64,000 bases of DNA from Variovorax sp. PAMC26660 (GTDB lineage Bacteria; Pseudomonadota; Gammaproteobacteria; Burkholderiales; Burkholderiaceae_C), in assembly GCF_014302995.1 (NCBI RefSeq), contig NZ_CP060295.1, forward strand, positions 5,633,501 through 5,697,500. The letters are read 5' to 3'. The notes beneath the pieces are model-generated. The model was given only the letters and a program-made list of their open reading frames with translations. It had not been told where the DNA came from and made no database searches. A program made the position numbers and the translations under genes. Positions 1 to 9,071 of the stretch are shown here, piece after piece (within the stretch, counting starts at the first letter, position 1; every line of letters begins with the position of its first letter).

Positions 1-510
1 GCGCCCGAGTACTACACCGACATCGTCGACACGCGCACCTACCAGGACCGGCTCGACACGCTGGCCCATGTGCGCAGTGCCGGCATCAGCGTGTGCTGCG
101 GCGGCATCGTCGGCATGGGCGAAGCGCCGGTGCATCGCGCGGGGCTGATCGCGCAGTTGGCCAACCTGAACCCGTACCCGGAGTCGGTGCCGATCAACAG
201 CCTGGTGCGCGTGCCGGGCACGCCTCTGGCCGATTCGGAGCCAGTCGATCCCTTCGACTTCGTGCGCATGATCGCGGTCGCGCGCATCACGATGCCGACC
301 GCGCGCGTGCGGCTGTCGGCGGGCCGCCAGCAGATGGGCGATGCGGTGCAGGCGCTGTGCTTCATGGCGGGTGCGAATTCGATCTTCTACGGCGACAAGC
401 TGCTGGTCACCGGCAACCCCGATGTGGATGCCGACGTGCAACTGCTGCGCAAGCTGGGCTTGCAATCGCGCCGCACCACGACGACTGAAAAAGTGGAGGT
501 CTGCGCATGA
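1..510 (+). CDS. bioB: Biotin synthase, C-terminal 169 residues (5' end outside window)
   Basis: Radical SAM enzyme that inserts sulfur into dethiobiotin, the last step of biotin synthesis. The frame is open from base 1, so the gene begins upstream and the N-terminal CxxxCxxC cluster motif is not visible. What remains is typical of the BioB C-terminal half: a PEYYTDI...[11 protein letters not shown] stretch, the [10 protein letters not shown] motif, [13 protein letters not shown] and the [12 protein letters not shown] segment carrying the conserved Arg that helps hold the [2Fe-2S] sulfur-donor cluster. It ends in an ATGA overlap with the following VOC gene, so the two are probably co-translated. 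Confidence 0.95.
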   Translation, partial: APEYYTDIVDTRTYQDRLDTLAHVRSAGISVCCGGIVGMGEAPVHRAGLIAQLANLNPYPESVPINSLVRVPGTPLADSEPVDPFDFVRMIAVARITMPTARVRLSAGRQQMGDAVQALCFMAGANSIFYGDKLLVTGNPDVDADVQLLRKLGLQSRRTTTTEKVEVCA

Positions 511-1004
511 CGGGCACGACCGCCATCGCGCGCCCGTTCAAGGTGCTGGGCATCCAGCAGATCGCCATTGGCGGGCCCGACAAGCTGCGGCTGCAGAAGC
601 TGTGGGTCGACATGCTGGGGCTCGAAGTCACGGGCACCTTCAAGAGCGAGCGCGAGAACGTCGACGAGGACATCTGCTCGATGGGCAGCGGGCCGTTCAA
701 GGTCGAGGTCGACCTGATGCAGCCGCTGGACCCGGAGAAGAAGCCCGCCGTGCACACGACGCCGCTCAACCATGTGGGGCTGTGGATCGACGACCTGCCC
801 AAGGCCGTCGAGTGGCTCACCGCGCAGGGCGTTCGCTTTGCGCCGGGCGGCATCCGCAAGGGCGCGGCCGGCTTCGACATCTGCTTTCTGCACCCGAAGG
901 CGAACGACGAATTTCCGATTGCGGGCGAGGGTGTGCTGATCGAGATTGTGCAGGCGCCGCCCGAAGTGGTGACGGCGTTCAACGCGCTCGCTGCTACGCG
1001 TTGA
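507..1004 (+). CDS. VOC (glyoxalase/methylmalonyl-CoA epimerase-like) protein
   Basis: Protein of 165 residues in the vicinal oxygen chelate superfamily. Two beta-alpha-beta-beta-beta repeats can be traced: the first begins QQIAIGG near residue 17 and the second begins [10 protein letters not shown] near residue 89, with the closing strand GVLIEIVQ near 145. The His of NHVG and the Glu of IEIV lie where metal ligands are found in methylmalonyl-CoA epimerase and lactoylglutathione lyase, but the first ligand is Gln rather than His. Substrate is unknown. The start codon overlaps the bioB stop (ATGA), and the 3' end overlaps the convergent lrp gene by 11 bases. Confidence 0.85.
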   Translation: MTGTTAIARPFKVLGIQQIAIGGPDKLRLQKLWVDMLGLEVTGTFKSERENVDEDICSMGSGPFKVEVDLMQPLDPEKKPAVHTTPLNHVGLWIDDLPKAVEWLTAQGVRFAPGGIRKGAAGFDICFLHPKANDEFPIAGEGVLIEIVQAPPEVVTAFNALAATR

Positions 1005-1491
1005 GTACTTTCCTGATCGGCGGCTTCACGTCGGCACGCTGAGGCGGCAGCATCGGCAGATGCTCGCGCGCCGGGTTCAGGATGATCGAGGTCGCGGTCT
1101 CCGTGAGGATGCAGAACTTGGTGACCACCGCATCGAGATGGCTCACGTCGATCACCGCGATCTCGAGAATCCAGCTGTCTTCGCCAGTCACGTTGTAGGC
1201 ATTGATGCACTCGGGCGTGTCCTGCACCAGCGCGACCACGCGGTCGTAGTCGGCCCGGCCGACGCGGATGATCGCGCGAATGCCGTAGCCCAGCCGCGTG
1301 AGGTCGACCGTCGCGCGGTAGCCGGTGATGACACCTGCTGCTTCGAGCTTCTTCACGCGCTCGGTCACGGCCGGCTGGCTCAGGTGCACGCGGCGGCCGA
1401 GTTCGGCCATGGTCAGGCGTGCGTCGCTTTGCAGCTCGGCCAGGATGCGGGTGTCGTGGGCGTCCAGCGTGGGGTTCAAGGCGAAGTCCAT
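994..1491 (-). CDS. Lrp/AsnC family transcriptional regulator
   Basis: 165 residues, the family's usual size. It has an N-terminal winged helix-turn-helix ([13 protein letters not shown] at about residue 9, then [25 protein letters not shown]) and a C-terminal RAM ligand-binding domain with the [11 protein letters not shown] strand. Such proteins sense amino acids and often control a neighbouring exporter. This one is divergent from a DMT-type exporter, with 116 bases between the starts, so that exporter is the natural target. The intergenic region holds perfect short inverted repeats. The effector cannot be told from sequence. Confidence 0.92.
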   Translation of the reverse strand: MDFALNPTLDAHDTRILAELQSDARLTMAELGRRVHLSQPAVTERVKKLEAAGVITGYRATVDLTRLGYGIRAIIRVGRADYDRVVALVQDTPECINAYNVTGEDSWILEIAVIDVSHLDAVVTKFCILTETATSIILNPAREHLPMLPPQRADVKPPIRKVLNA

Positions 1492-1528
1492 GCAAGTCCT
1501 TTAAATCGACGGTGTGGTGCGGGCAGAA

Positions 1529-1549
1529 CCATGAAATCTGCATGGCAGA
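1529..1549. promoter_or_regulatory. Overlapping inverted repeats between lrp and the DMT exporter
   Basis: TCTGC-ATG-GCAGA (1537-1549) is a perfect 13-base dyad. It overlaps CCATG-N7-CATGG (1529-1545). They lie between divergent starts at 1491 and 1608, where an Lrp-type autoregulator would be expected to bind. The repeat is seen directly; binding is inference. Confidence 0.4.
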
Positions 1550-1607
1550 CAGCGGGTGGCTTTCATACCATGGGCGGCATCCAACACCAAGAAGAGACAC
1601 CCTCGAC

Positions 1608-2525
1608 ATGTCGACACTCGCGTCCCCCGCCCACGTCGGGCCTGCCTCCGCGCGCCCTCGGTTGACGCCCCTGCTATGGCTGTGCCTGGCCGCCACCTGG
1701 GTGGTCTGGGGCTCGACCTACCTGGGCATCAAGTACGCGCTGATCAGCTTTCCGCCGTTCCTGCAGATGGGCTCGCGCTTTCTGTTCGCGGGTGTGCTGC
1801 TGGCGGTGTGGATGCGCTGGCGCGGCGCGCCGTGGCCGACGCTCGTGCAGTGGCGCAATGCCTTGGTCGTCGGGGCACTGATGCTCGGAGGCGGCATGGG
1901 CGGTACGGCCAACGCCGAGGTGTCGATCGGCTCGGGGCTGGTGGTGGCCTTCATCGCGGTCATTCCATTGCTGATCGCGCTGCTGAACCTGATCTGGAGC
2001 GTGAAGCCGACGCGGCTGGAGGCTGCGGGCATCACGGTGGGGTTGGTCGGCGTGCTGATGCTCACGCAGGGCAGCGGTTTCAAGTCTTCACCGGAGGGGC
2101 TGGTCGCAATTTGCGTGGCGTGCGTCTGCTGGTCGCTCGGCAGCGTGTTGAGCCAGCGCAGCCTGCCGCTGGCGCCGGGTGCCATGGGCTTCGCGAGCGA
2201 GATGCTGTGCGGCGGCGTGGTGCTGATGGGGCTGGCCGCCGTGTCGGGCGAAACGATGACCTGGCCGCCGCAACCTGTGGCGGTGGCGGTCTGGGTCTAC
2301 CTGGTGGTGTTCGGCTCGCTGATCGCGTTCAACGCCTACATGGTGCTGCTCGCGCAAGCGCCGGCCGCACTGGCGGCGAGCTACACCTTCGTCAATCCGG
2401 TGATCGCGATGTTGCTGGGCGTGTGGATTGCCAACGAGGCTGTCACGCGCTTCGAGTGGTACGCGGTGGGCGTGGTGCTGGCGGGGGTGCTGCTGTTGCT
2501 CTTCAAGCGACCGAAGAAGAACTGA
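1608..2525 (+). CDS. EamA/DMT-family inner-membrane exporter (YedA-like)
   Basis: 305-residue drug/metabolite transporter with ten predicted membrane segments in two EamA repeats. The WVVWGSTYLGIKYAL motif at about residue 26 is typical of the YedA/RhaT-like branch, and the second repeat ends in GVLLLLFKRPKKN. The frame stays open further upstream, but the ATG at 1608 places the start just ahead of the first hydrophobic segment. The substrate is unknown; related proteins export amino acids or metabolites. The divergent Lrp regulator suggests an amino-acid-related cargo. Confidence 0.88.
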   Translation: MSTLASPAHVGPASARPRLTPLLWLCLAATWVVWGSTYLGIKYALISFPPFLQMGSRFLFAGVLLAVWMRWRGAPWPTLVQWRNALVVGALMLGGGMGGTANAEVSIGSGLVVAFIAVIPLLIALLNLIWSVKPTRLEAAGITVGLVGVLMLTQGSGFKSSPEGLVAICVACVCWSLGSVLSQRSLPLAPGAMGFASEMLCGGVVLMGLAAVSGETMTWPPQPVAVAVWVYLVVFGSLIAFNAYMVLLAQAPAALAASYTFVNPVIAMLLGVWIANEAVTRFEWYAVGVVLAGVLLLLFKRPKKN

Positions 2526-2537
2526 AGGGCCGGGCGT

Positions 2538-3176
2538 TCAGGTGCCGGGTCGACGCCAGAAAGCCAGCGTGGCCGCCAGCAACCACATGCCGACGGCGCA
2601 ACTGCGGTTCAGCGCCTTGAGGCCCCGGCGCGAGAGCCAGCGCACGGCCTGTGTTCCGGCCGCGGCGTAGGCCAGCATCACGCAGGTGTCGAGCACCACG
2701 AAGATCGCGCCGAGCAGCAGGTACTGCGGGCCCTGCGGCTTCGCGATGTCGATGAACTGCGGCAAGAAGGCCGCGAAGAACAGCACCGTCTTCGGGTTCG
2801 ACAACGCCACCATCAGGCTGCGCAGCAGTGCGACGCGACCGTGCGGACGGATCTCGATGCTCGACTTGGCCAGCGCGGTGCCCAGGTCGGTCGCATCGCT
2901 GCGCCAGAGTTTGAAGCCCAGCCAGACGAGGTAGGCGACACCGGCCACGCGAATGGCGTTGAAGAGCAGTTCCGACGCGGCGAGCAGCGAGCCCAGACCG
3001 AGCGCAACGACGGCAATCAGCGTGACGCTGCCGAGCGATGCGCCCGCAATGCCCCAGCTTGCGCGGCGCATGCCGCCGTCGATGCCGTTGGACAGCGCCA
3101 GCAGCATCGTCGGCCCCGGGATCACGGCCAGTGCGAGCGAAGCGATGGCATAGATGAGCAGGGTGTCGAGTGTCAT
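2538..3176 (-). CDS. LysE/RhtB-family amino acid exporter
   Basis: 212 residues with about six hydrophobic segments and the family signature IPGPTMLLALSNGI near residue 18, followed by the G-rich second helix (GASLGSVTLIAVVALGLG). This family exports amino acids such as threonine, homoserine or lysine across the inner membrane. Its start overlaps the stop of the upstream rsxB-like gene (ATGA, 3173-3176), so the two form a translationally coupled pair. It converges on the DMT exporter gene, leaving 12 bases between stops. Exact substrate not determinable. Confidence 0.9.
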   Translation of the reverse strand: MTLDTLLIYAIASLALAVIPGPTMLLALSNGIDGGMRRASWGIAGASLGSVTLIAVVALGLGSLLAASELLFNAIRVAGVAYLVWLGFKLWRSDATDLGTALAKSSIEIRPHGRVALLRSLMVALSNPKTVLFFAAFLPQFIDIAKPQGPQYLLLGAIFVVLDTCVMLAYAAAGTQAVRWLSRRGLKALNRSCAVGMWLLAATLAFWRRPGT

Positions 3177-3802
3177 GGCTTGGCGGCGGGTGGACGTTGC
3201 GAGGCGGCGCGGGCACGCGCCAGTGCTGCTTCGACGATGGAGCGCTTGCGCGTGTTGGCGTCTTGCGGGGCTGCGGCTTCAGGGGCTTTCGTTTCTTCCT
3301 GGGCGCCTGCTTTGCGGTGCGCACCGTGAAGCTTGTAGCGTTGCAGTGCCGCTTCGGCCTGCGTTTGCGACCATGCCTGCCAGCCGCTGCGGCCCGGCGT
3401 CTCGACTTCGAGCGCGATGCAATCGACAGGGCAGACCGGAATGCACAGCTCGCACCCCGTGCAGTGCGCCTCGATCACGGTGTGCATGCGCTTGTTGATG
3501 CCGACGATGGCATCGGTCGGGCAGGCATCGAGGCAGAGCGTGCAGCCGATGCACCAGGCTTCGTCGATGACGGCCATGGCGCGCGGGCCTTCGGTGCCGA
3601 ACTGGGGATCGAGCGGCAAGGGCGCCTGGCCCGTGAGCAGCGCGAGCCGCTCGATGCCTTCGGCGCCGCCCGGCGGGCACTGGTTGATGCCGGCCGTGCC
3701 ATCGGCCACCGCCTGCGCATAGCCTGCGCAATCCGGGTAGCCGCACCGTGTGCACTGCGTTTGCGGCAGTGCGTTGTTGATGCGTGCGGCGAGCCCGTTC
3801 AC
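3173..3802 (-). CDS. rsxB: RnfB/RsxB-like iron-sulfur protein
   Basis: 209 residues. The N-terminal part carries a [4Fe-4S] motif (CTRCGYPDCAGYAQAV, then a further Cys in NQCPPGG), followed by a two-cluster ferredoxin domain with CIGCTLCLDACP and CTGCELCIPVCP. This matches electron-transport complex subunit B. Unlike enteric RsxB it has no N-terminal membrane helix, and no other rnf/rsx subunits are next to it. The C-terminal 50 residues are an Ala/Lys/Glu-rich tail. In Burkholderiales such stand-alone forms are commonly annotated RsxB, but the electron partner is unknown. Confidence 0.85.
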   Translation of the reverse strand: MNGLAARINNALPQTQCTRCGYPDCAGYAQAVADGTAGINQCPPGGAEGIERLALLTGQAPLPLDPQFGTEGPRAMAVIDEAWCIGCTLCLDACPTDAIVGINKRMHTVIEAHCTGCELCIPVCPVDCIALEVETPGRSGWQAWSQTQAEAALQRYKLHGAHRKAGAQEETKAPEAAAPQDANTRKRSIVEAALARARAASQRPPAAKP

Positions 3803-3822
3803 TTGAGGTTGGCCTGCGCGCT

Positions 3823-5262
3823 TCAGCGCGCGGCGCGGGTGCCGGGCTTCTTGCGCGCCACGGGCTTCTTGACGGCCACGACCGTGGCGGCCTTCGGCTT
3901 GGCCGCGGTCTTTCTTGCGGCAGCAACCGTTGCCGTCTTGCGGGCCGGCTTGACCGTGTCTTCGGCAGCCAGGCCTTCCCGCTTGCTGGCACGGCTCTGG
4001 GGCTGGTCATTCGCAGCGATGAACTTCACCAGCTTCGGGTAGACCAGTTCGCGCCAGCGGCGGCCGCTGAAGATGCCGTAGTGGCCCGCGCCCTTGACTT
4101 CGTAGTGCTCGCGCTTGGCATCGGCGATGCCGGTGCACAGGCTGTGCGCGGCTTCGGTCTGGCCCGAGCCCGAGATGTCGTCAAGTTCGCCTTCGACGGT
4201 CAGCAGCGCGGCCGAGCGGATGTCCTGCGGACGTACGCGCTCGATCTGGCCGTCGGGGTTCTTGACGTCCCAGGTGCCGTTGACCAGCTCGAACTGCTGG
4301 AACACGGTGCGGATCGTGTCGAGGTAGTAATCGGCGTCCATGTCGAGCACGGCGTTGTACTCGTCGTAGAACTTGCGGTGGGCCTCGGCGCTGGCGTCGT
4401 CGCCCTTGATGAGGTCCTTGAAGTAGTCGTAGTGGCTGGTTGCGTGGCGGTCGGGGTTCATCGCCACGAAGCCGGTGTGCTGCAGGAAGCCGGGGTACAC
4501 GCGGCGGCCTTCACCCGGGAAGCCTTGCGGCACGCGGTAGATCACGTTGTTCTCGAACCACTCGTAGCTCTTGTTCATCGCGAGGTTGTTGACCGCGGTG
4601 GGCGACTTGCGGGCGTCGATGGGGCCGCCCATCATCGTCAGCGTGAGCGGCAGCGGCTCCTTGCGGCTGGCCATGAGCGACACGGCGGCCAGCACGGGCA
4701 CGGTCGGCTGGCACACGCTGACCACGTGGCAGTTGCCGTACTCGGCCTGCAGCAGGCGGATGAATTCCTGCACGTAGTTGATGTAGTCGTCGAGGTGGAA
4801 TTCGCCTTCCGACATCGGCACGAGGCGCGCGTTCTTCCAGTCGGTGATGTAGACCTTGTGGTCCTGCAGCATGGTGCGCACGGTGTCGCGCAGCAGCGTG
4901 GCGTAGTGGCCCGACAGCGGTGCCACGATCAGCACCACGGGCTGGCTCTTGAGCGTCTTGAGAATGTGCGGCTCGTCGGTGAAGCGCTTGAAGCGGCGCA
5001 GCTCGCAGAAAGGCTTGTCGAGCTCGATCGCTTCCTGGATTACGACATCTTCGCCGTCGACCTTGATCGACTTGATGTTGAACTCGGGCTTTTCGTAGTC
5101 CTTGCCCAGGCGATAGAGCAGGTCGTAGCCTGCAGCCATGCGCTGTGCCATTGGCAGCTGGCCCCATACGGCGCCCTGGCCGTAGAGCTTGGAGGCTGCC
5201 TGCGCGAAGTCCGAGAACGGCTCCATCAGGGAACGCTGGGCTTCGTAGAGTTGATAGAGCAT
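3823..5262 (-). CDS. phaZ: Intracellular polyhydroxyalkanoate depolymerase
   Basis: 479 residues. Releases hydroxyacyl units from stored poly-3-hydroxybutyrate granules in the cytoplasm. It begins MLYQLYEAQRSLMEP, as PhaZ proteins of Cupriavidus/Burkholderia do. It has the VSVCQPTVP motif near residue 181 whose Cys is the nucleophile in this family, and later Asp (ELDDISG) and His (GAGHYGIFSG) candidates for the triad. After about residue 416 comes a 63-residue Lys/Ala/Pro-rich tail with AKP and KKP repeats, resembling histone H1-like or PhaF-type tails and beyond the usual family end. A TTGC-N3-GCAA dyad sits 22 bases upstream of the start. Confidence 0.93.
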   Translation of the reverse strand: MLYQLYEAQRSLMEPFSDFAQAASKLYGQGAVWGQLPMAQRMAAGYDLLYRLGKDYEKPEFNIKSIKVDGEDVVIQEAIELDKPFCELRRFKRFTDEPHILKTLKSQPVVLIVAPLSGHYATLLRDTVRTMLQDHKVYITDWKNARLVPMSEGEFHLDDYINYVQEFIRLLQAEYGNCHVVSVCQPTVPVLAAVSLMASRKEPLPLTLTMMGGPIDARKSPTAVNNLAMNKSYEWFENNVIYRVPQGFPGEGRRVYPGFLQHTGFVAMNPDRHATSHYDYFKDLIKGDDASAEAHRKFYDEYNAVLDMDADYYLDTIRTVFQQFELVNGTWDVKNPDGQIERVRPQDIRSAALLTVEGELDDISGSGQTEAAHSLCTGIADAKREHYEVKGAGHYGIFSGRRWRELVYPKLVKFIAANDQPQSRASKREGLAAEDTVKPARKTATVAAARKTAAKPKAATVVAVKKPVARKKPGTRAAR

Positions 5263-5283
5263 CGCTGGTCTTGGAGTGGAATG

Positions 5284-5294
5284 TTGCGGTGCAA
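5284..5294 (-). promoter_or_regulatory. Candidate repressor dyad (PhaR-like) upstream of phaZ
   Basis: On the minus strand TTGCACCGCAA is an 11-base dyad with 4-base arms. It overlaps the end of a TATATT hexamer (5293-5298) that could serve as -10; no good -35 is visible. PHA genes in related bacteria are repressed by PhaR at GC-rich dyads near the transcription start, so a PhaR site is plausible but unproven. Confidence 0.3.
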
Positions 5295-5373
5295 TATATC
5301 AGCGCATTCGCTGCGATGCAGGGGGCCTAACCCCTACATCGACCCCGCTGCGAGGGTCCTTCTGTCGCAGAGC

Positions 5374-5406
5374 GTGAAGGAATCGTCGCCAGGATGATTC
5401 CCTCAC
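5374..5406 (-). terminator. Stem-loop in the phaZ/aminotransferase gap
   Basis: An 11-bp stem (5374-5384 with 5396-5406, one G-U pair) with an 11-base loop lies just past the aminotransferase stop on the minus strand. No U-run follows, so it may be an RNA-end stabiliser or Rho-linked structure rather than a classic terminator. The rest of the 157-base gap shows no gene. Confidence 0.35.
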
Positions 5407-5419
5407 ACTTTGCTGTCAC

Positions 5420-6616
5420 CTAGATGACTTTGGCAATCGACGCGCAGACGTAGTCGATGTTCTTGCTGTTGAGCGCGGCCACGCACATGCGGCCGGTGTC
5501 GGTGCCGTACACGCCGAACTCGTTGCGCAGGCGGACCATCTGGTCCTTGCTCAGGCCCGAGTAACTGAACATGCCGATCTGGGTGGTGATGAAGCTCATG
5601 TCTTCCTTCACGCCCGCGGCCTTGAGGCCGTCGACCAGCTTCTGGCGCATGGCCTTGATGCGCACGCGCATTTCGCCGAGTTCCTTTTCCCAGAGGGCGC
5701 GCAGTTCGGGGTTGCCGAGCACCGCAGCCACCACGGCGCCGCCGTGGATCGGCGGGTTGCTGTAGTTGGTGCGAATGGCGATCTTGAGCTGCGACAGCAC
5801 GCGACCGGCTTCTTCCTTGCTTTCGCACAGTACCGACAGGGCGCCGACGCGCTCGCCGTACAGGCTGAAGCTCTTCGAGAAAGAGGTCGAGACGAAGAAG
5901 GTCAGGCCGGCATCGACGAACTTGCCGACGGCCGCGCCGTCTTCTTTCAGGCCGTAGCCGAAGCCCTGGTAGGCCATGTCGAGGAAGGGCACGAGGCCCT
6001 TGGCCTTGACCGCGGCGACGACGAGGTCCCACTGTGCAGCTGTGATGTCATAGCCGGTCGGGTTGTGGCAGCAGGCGTGCAGCACGACGACGGTGCCGGC
6101 CGGCGCCGCGTTCAGGGCGGCCAACATGCCGTCGAAGTTGACGCCGCGCTTGGCCGCGTCGTAGTAGGGGTAGCTTTCGACCTCGAAGCCCGCGTTGGTG
6201 AACAGCGCGCGGTGGTTTTCCCAGCTCGGATCGCTGATCAGCACCTTGGCATTGGGGTTGATCTTCTTGAGGAAGTCGGCGCCGACCTTCAGGCCGCCGG
6301 TGCCGCCGATGCCCTGGATGGTGGCCACGCGGCCCGATTGCACGGGTTCGCTGTCGACACCGAAGACAAGGCCCTTGACGGCGTTGTCGTAAGCCACGAT
6401 GCCGTCGATCGGCAGGTAGCCGCGGGCCGAGGGGGCCTTCATCATGTTCTGTTCGGCTGCCTGCACGCACTGGAGCAGGGGCAGCTTGCCGTTGTCGTCG
6501 TAATAAACGCCGACGCCGAGATTGACCTTGTTGGGGTTGGTATCGGCTGCAAATTGCTCGTTGAGGCCGAGGATCGGGTCGCGCGGTGCCATTTCGACCG
6601 CGGTGAACATAGACAT
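5420..6616 (-). CDS. tyrB: Aromatic amino acid / aspartate aminotransferase (class I, PLP)
   Basis: 398 residues, the standard length for AspC/TyrB. It transfers the amino group between aspartate or aromatic amino acids and 2-oxoglutarate. Visible hallmarks are [26 protein letters not shown] near the N-terminus, [10 protein letters not shown] in the middle, [16 protein letters not shown] with the PLP-binding Lys near residue 250, and the Arg in [11 protein letters not shown] chose the ATG at 6616 (MSMFTAVEM); the frame remains open upstream, but that stretch lies antisense to uvrB. It is divergent from uvrB with 105 bases between starts. AspC versus TyrB specificity is not certain. Confidence 0.9.
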   Translation of the reverse strand: MSMFTAVEMAPRDPILGLNEQFAADTNPNKVNLGVGVYYDDNGKLPLLQCVQAAEQNMMKAPSARGYLPIDGIVAYDNAVKGLVFGVDSEPVQSGRVATIQGIGGTGGLKVGADFLKKINPNAKVLISDPSWENHRALFTNAGFEVESYPYYDAAKRGVNFDGMLAALNAAPAGTVVVLHACCHNPTGYDITAAQWDLVVAAVKAKGLVPFLDMAYQGFGYGLKEDGAAVGKFVDAGLTFFVSTSFSKSFSLYGERVGALSVLCESKEEAGRVLSQLKIAIRTNYSNPPIHGGAVVAAVLGNPELRALWEKELGEMRVRIKAMRQKLVDGLKAAGVKEDMSFITTQIGMFSYSGLSKDQMVRLRNEFGVYGTDTGRMCVAALNSKNIDYVCASIAKVI

Positions 6617-6721
6617 GGAAAGGTCCTTTGGGATGAAAGCTTCGCTGGCAACCGTACTTGCGCTACGCTTTCCGGTTGCCTTGAATTTTACCGGCGCCAT
6701 CGCCACCTGTCGGGAACAGCC

Positions 6722-8839
6722 ATGCCAGAGAACACCGAAGCCATAGCAGACCTGAAGAAACTGGACCCGATCGGTCCGGCGAAACAGGGCGAATTCATCC
6801 GCTACCCCGACTCGCCTTTCGAGCTTTTCCAGCCGTATCCGCCGGCCGGGGACCAGCCCAAGGCGATCGACGGGCTGGTCGAGGGCGTGCTCGACGGCGA
6901 GGTGTTCCAGACGCTGCTGGGCGTGACGGGCTCGGGCAAGACCTTCACCATGGCCAACGTGATCGCGCGGCTGGGCCGCCCGGCCATCGTGTTCGCGCCC
7001 AACAAGACGCTGGCGGCGCAGCTCTACAGCGAGTTTCGCGAGTTCTTCCCGAAGAACGCGGTCGAGTACTTCGTGAGCTACTACGACTACTACCAGCCCG
7101 AGGCCTATGTGCCGCAGCGCGACCTGTTCATCGAGAAGGACTCCTCGATCAACGAGCACATCGAGCAGATGCGGCTGTCGGCCACCAAGAGCGTGCTGGA
7201 GCGGCGCGACACGGTGATCGTGGCCACGGTGAGTGCGATCTACGGCATCGGCACGCCCGAGGACTACATGGAGATGCGGCTGATTGCCCGCGTGGGCGAC
7301 AAGGTCGGCCAGCGCGACCTGATCTCGCGGCTCATCCGCATGCAGTACACGCGCAACGAACAGGACTTTGCACGGGGCACGTTCCGCGTGCGCGGCGACA
7401 CCATCGATGTGTTCCCGGCCGAGCACAGCGAGCTGGCGATCCGCTTCGAGCTGTTCGATGACGAGATCGAGTCGCTGCAGCTTTTTGACCCGCTCACCGG
7501 CCGTGTCCGGCAGAAGGTGCCGCGCTTCACGGTGTACCCGTCGAGCCACTACGTCACGCCGCGCGACAAGGTGTTGGCGGCCGTGGAGACCATCAAGATC
7601 GAGCTGGCTGAGCGGCTCAAGGAACTGGTGGGGGCGGGCAAGCTGGTCGAGGCACAGCGGCTGGAGCAGCGCAGCCGTTTCGACCTTGAAATGCTCGCCG
7701 AGATCGGCCATTGCAAAGGCATCGAGAACTACACGCGCCACCTGTCGGGCGCCGCACCCGGCGAGCCGCCCGCCACGCTGACCGACTACTTGCCGAAGGA
7801 CGCGCTGATGTTCCTCGACGAGAGCCATCAGATGATCGGCCAGCTCAACGCGATGTACAGCGGCGACCGGGCGCGCAAGACCACGCTGGTCGAGTACGGC
7901 TTTCGGCTGCCGAGCGCGATGGACAACCGGCCGCTCAAGTTCGAGGAGTTCGAGACGCGCATGCGCCAGTGCATCTTCGTTTCGGCAACGCCGGCGCAGT
8001 ACGAAAAAGACCACTCCGGCAATGTCGTAGAGCAACTGGTGCGGCCGACGGGCCTGATCGACCCGGAGGTCGAGGTGCGGCCCGCCACGCATCAGGTGGA
8101 CGATGTGCTGGGCGAAATCCGCATCCGCGTCGACAAACACGAGCGCGTGTTGATCACCACGCTGACCAAGCGGATGGCCGAGCAGCTGACCGATTACCTG
8201 GGCGACAACGGGGTCAAGGTGCGTTATCTGCACAGCGACGTCGACACGGTCGAGCGGGTGGAAATCCTGCGTGACCTGCGTCTGGGCACCTTCGACGTGC
8301 TGGTGGGCATCAACCTGCTGCGGGAGGGCCTGGACATTCCCGAGGTCTCGCTGGTGGCGATCCTCGATGCCGACAAGGAAGGCTTTCTGCGCGCCGAGCG
8401 CTCGCTGATCCAGACCATCGGCCGCGCGGCTCGCAATCTGAATGGCAAGGCCATCCTCTATGCGGACAGGATGACCGAATCGATGAAGAAGGCGATCGGG
8501 GAAACTGAGCGCCGCCGCACCAAGCAGATCGCCCACAACGAGGCCAATGGCATCACGCCGCGCAGCATCGTCAAGCAGGTGCGCGACCTGATCGATGGCG
8601 TCTACAGCGAGAAGACCGGCAAGGAAATGGCCAAGCTCGACCTGGAACGTGCCAAGGTCGAGGACATGAGCGAAAAGGACATCGCCCGGGAAATCAAGCG
8701 GCTGGAAAAACTCATGCTCGAACACGCCCGCAACCTCGAGTTCGAGAAGGCAGCGCGGGTGCGAGACCAACTGGCGTTGCTGCGGGAGCAGGCCTTTGGC
8801 GGCTCGGGCAGCGACAACATCGCAGTTTTGCCGCAGTAG
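6722..8839 (+). CDS. uvrB: UvrABC excinuclease subunit B
   Basis: 705 residues. Damage-verifying helicase-like subunit of nucleotide excision repair, loaded by UvrA and joined by UvrC. Walker [16 protein letters not shown] lies near residue 68. The beta-hairpin region [12 protein letters not shown] that is threaded between the strands follows near residue 120. The DEAD-type motif LFLDESHQM is near residue 360, and helicase motifs V/VI ([31 protein letters not shown]) come later. A C-terminal UVR domain ([28 protein letters not shown]) ends it. The ATG at 6722 is the first in a good position; the frame extends upstream only as antisense to the aminotransferase. Confidence 0.97.
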   Translation: MPENTEAIADLKKLDPIGPAKQGEFIRYPDSPFELFQPYPPAGDQPKAIDGLVEGVLDGEVFQTLLGVTGSGKTFTMANVIARLGRPAIVFAPNKTLAAQLYSEFREFFPKNAVEYFVSYYDYYQPEAYVPQRDLFIEKDSSINEHIEQMRLSATKSVLERRDTVIVATVSAIYGIGTPEDYMEMRLIARVGDKVGQRDLISRLIRMQYTRNEQDFARGTFRVRGDTIDVFPAEHSELAIRFELFDDEIESLQLFDPLTGRVRQKVPRFTVYPSSHYVTPRDKVLAAVETIKIELAERLKELVGAGKLVEAQRLEQRSRFDLEMLAEIGHCKGIENYTRHLSGAAPGEPPATLTDYLPKDALMFLDESHQMIGQLNAMYSGDRARKTTLVEYGFRLPSAMDNRPLKFEEFETRMRQCIFVSATPAQYEKDHSGNVVEQLVRPTGLIDPEVEVRPATHQVDDVLGEIRIRVDKHERVLITTLTKRMAEQLTDYLGDNGVKVRYLHSDVDTVERVEILRDLRLGTFDVLVGINLLREGLDIPEVSLVAILDADKEGFLRAERSLIQTIGRAARNLNGKAILYADRMTESMKKAIGETERRRTKQIAHNEANGITPRSIVKQVRDLIDGVYSEKTGKEMAKLDLERAKVEDMSEKDIAREIKRLEKLMLEHARNLEFEKAARVRDQLALLREQAFGGSGSDNIAVLPQ

Positions 8840-8907
8840 GTCAGAGGTTCGCGTTCTTCAAGCGGCCGCCGCTGGGGTTTACCCGAGCAGAGTTGAAGGG
8901 CTTCTGC

Positions 8908-8933
8908 TATACTTGACCGAAATACTCAAGAAC
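8908..8933 (+). promoter_or_regulatory. isc operon promoter -10 with overlapping IscR type 1 operator
   Basis: A near-consensus -10 (TATACT, 8908-8913) is overlapped by a 25-base dyad (8909-8933). Its halves, ATACTTGACC and ATACTCAAG, match the known IscR type 1 pattern (ATA..TTGACT..A.TACTCAA). Binding of cluster-loaded IscR here would block RNA polymerase and give classic feedback repression. No good -35 is visible, which fits a weak regulated promoter. About 140 bases of leader follow before iscR. Confidence 0.75.
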
Positions 8934-9071
8934 AAAAAAGAACTTCGCGATGAAGGACCGACTCCTACCGGCTGGTTCACCAGTGTCAGGGGTCGGGCAG
9001 GGCGGAGACGAAGTCACCGCAGCCCAGGGCCGCGGTGTCATTTCAACGGTAAGCACTTGAAGGAGCTTGCG

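Noticed and set aside
407..1696. Minus-strand frame spanning the VOC gene, lrp and the exporter start
   Set aside because: Composition is Arg/Pro/Ala-rich without motifs and it conflicts with three supported genes in better frames.
6617..8770. Upstream extension of the aminotransferase frame across uvrB (minus strand)
   Set aside because: The extension is antisense to uvrB and has no domain; the aminotransferase starts at 6616 with the expected N-terminus and length.
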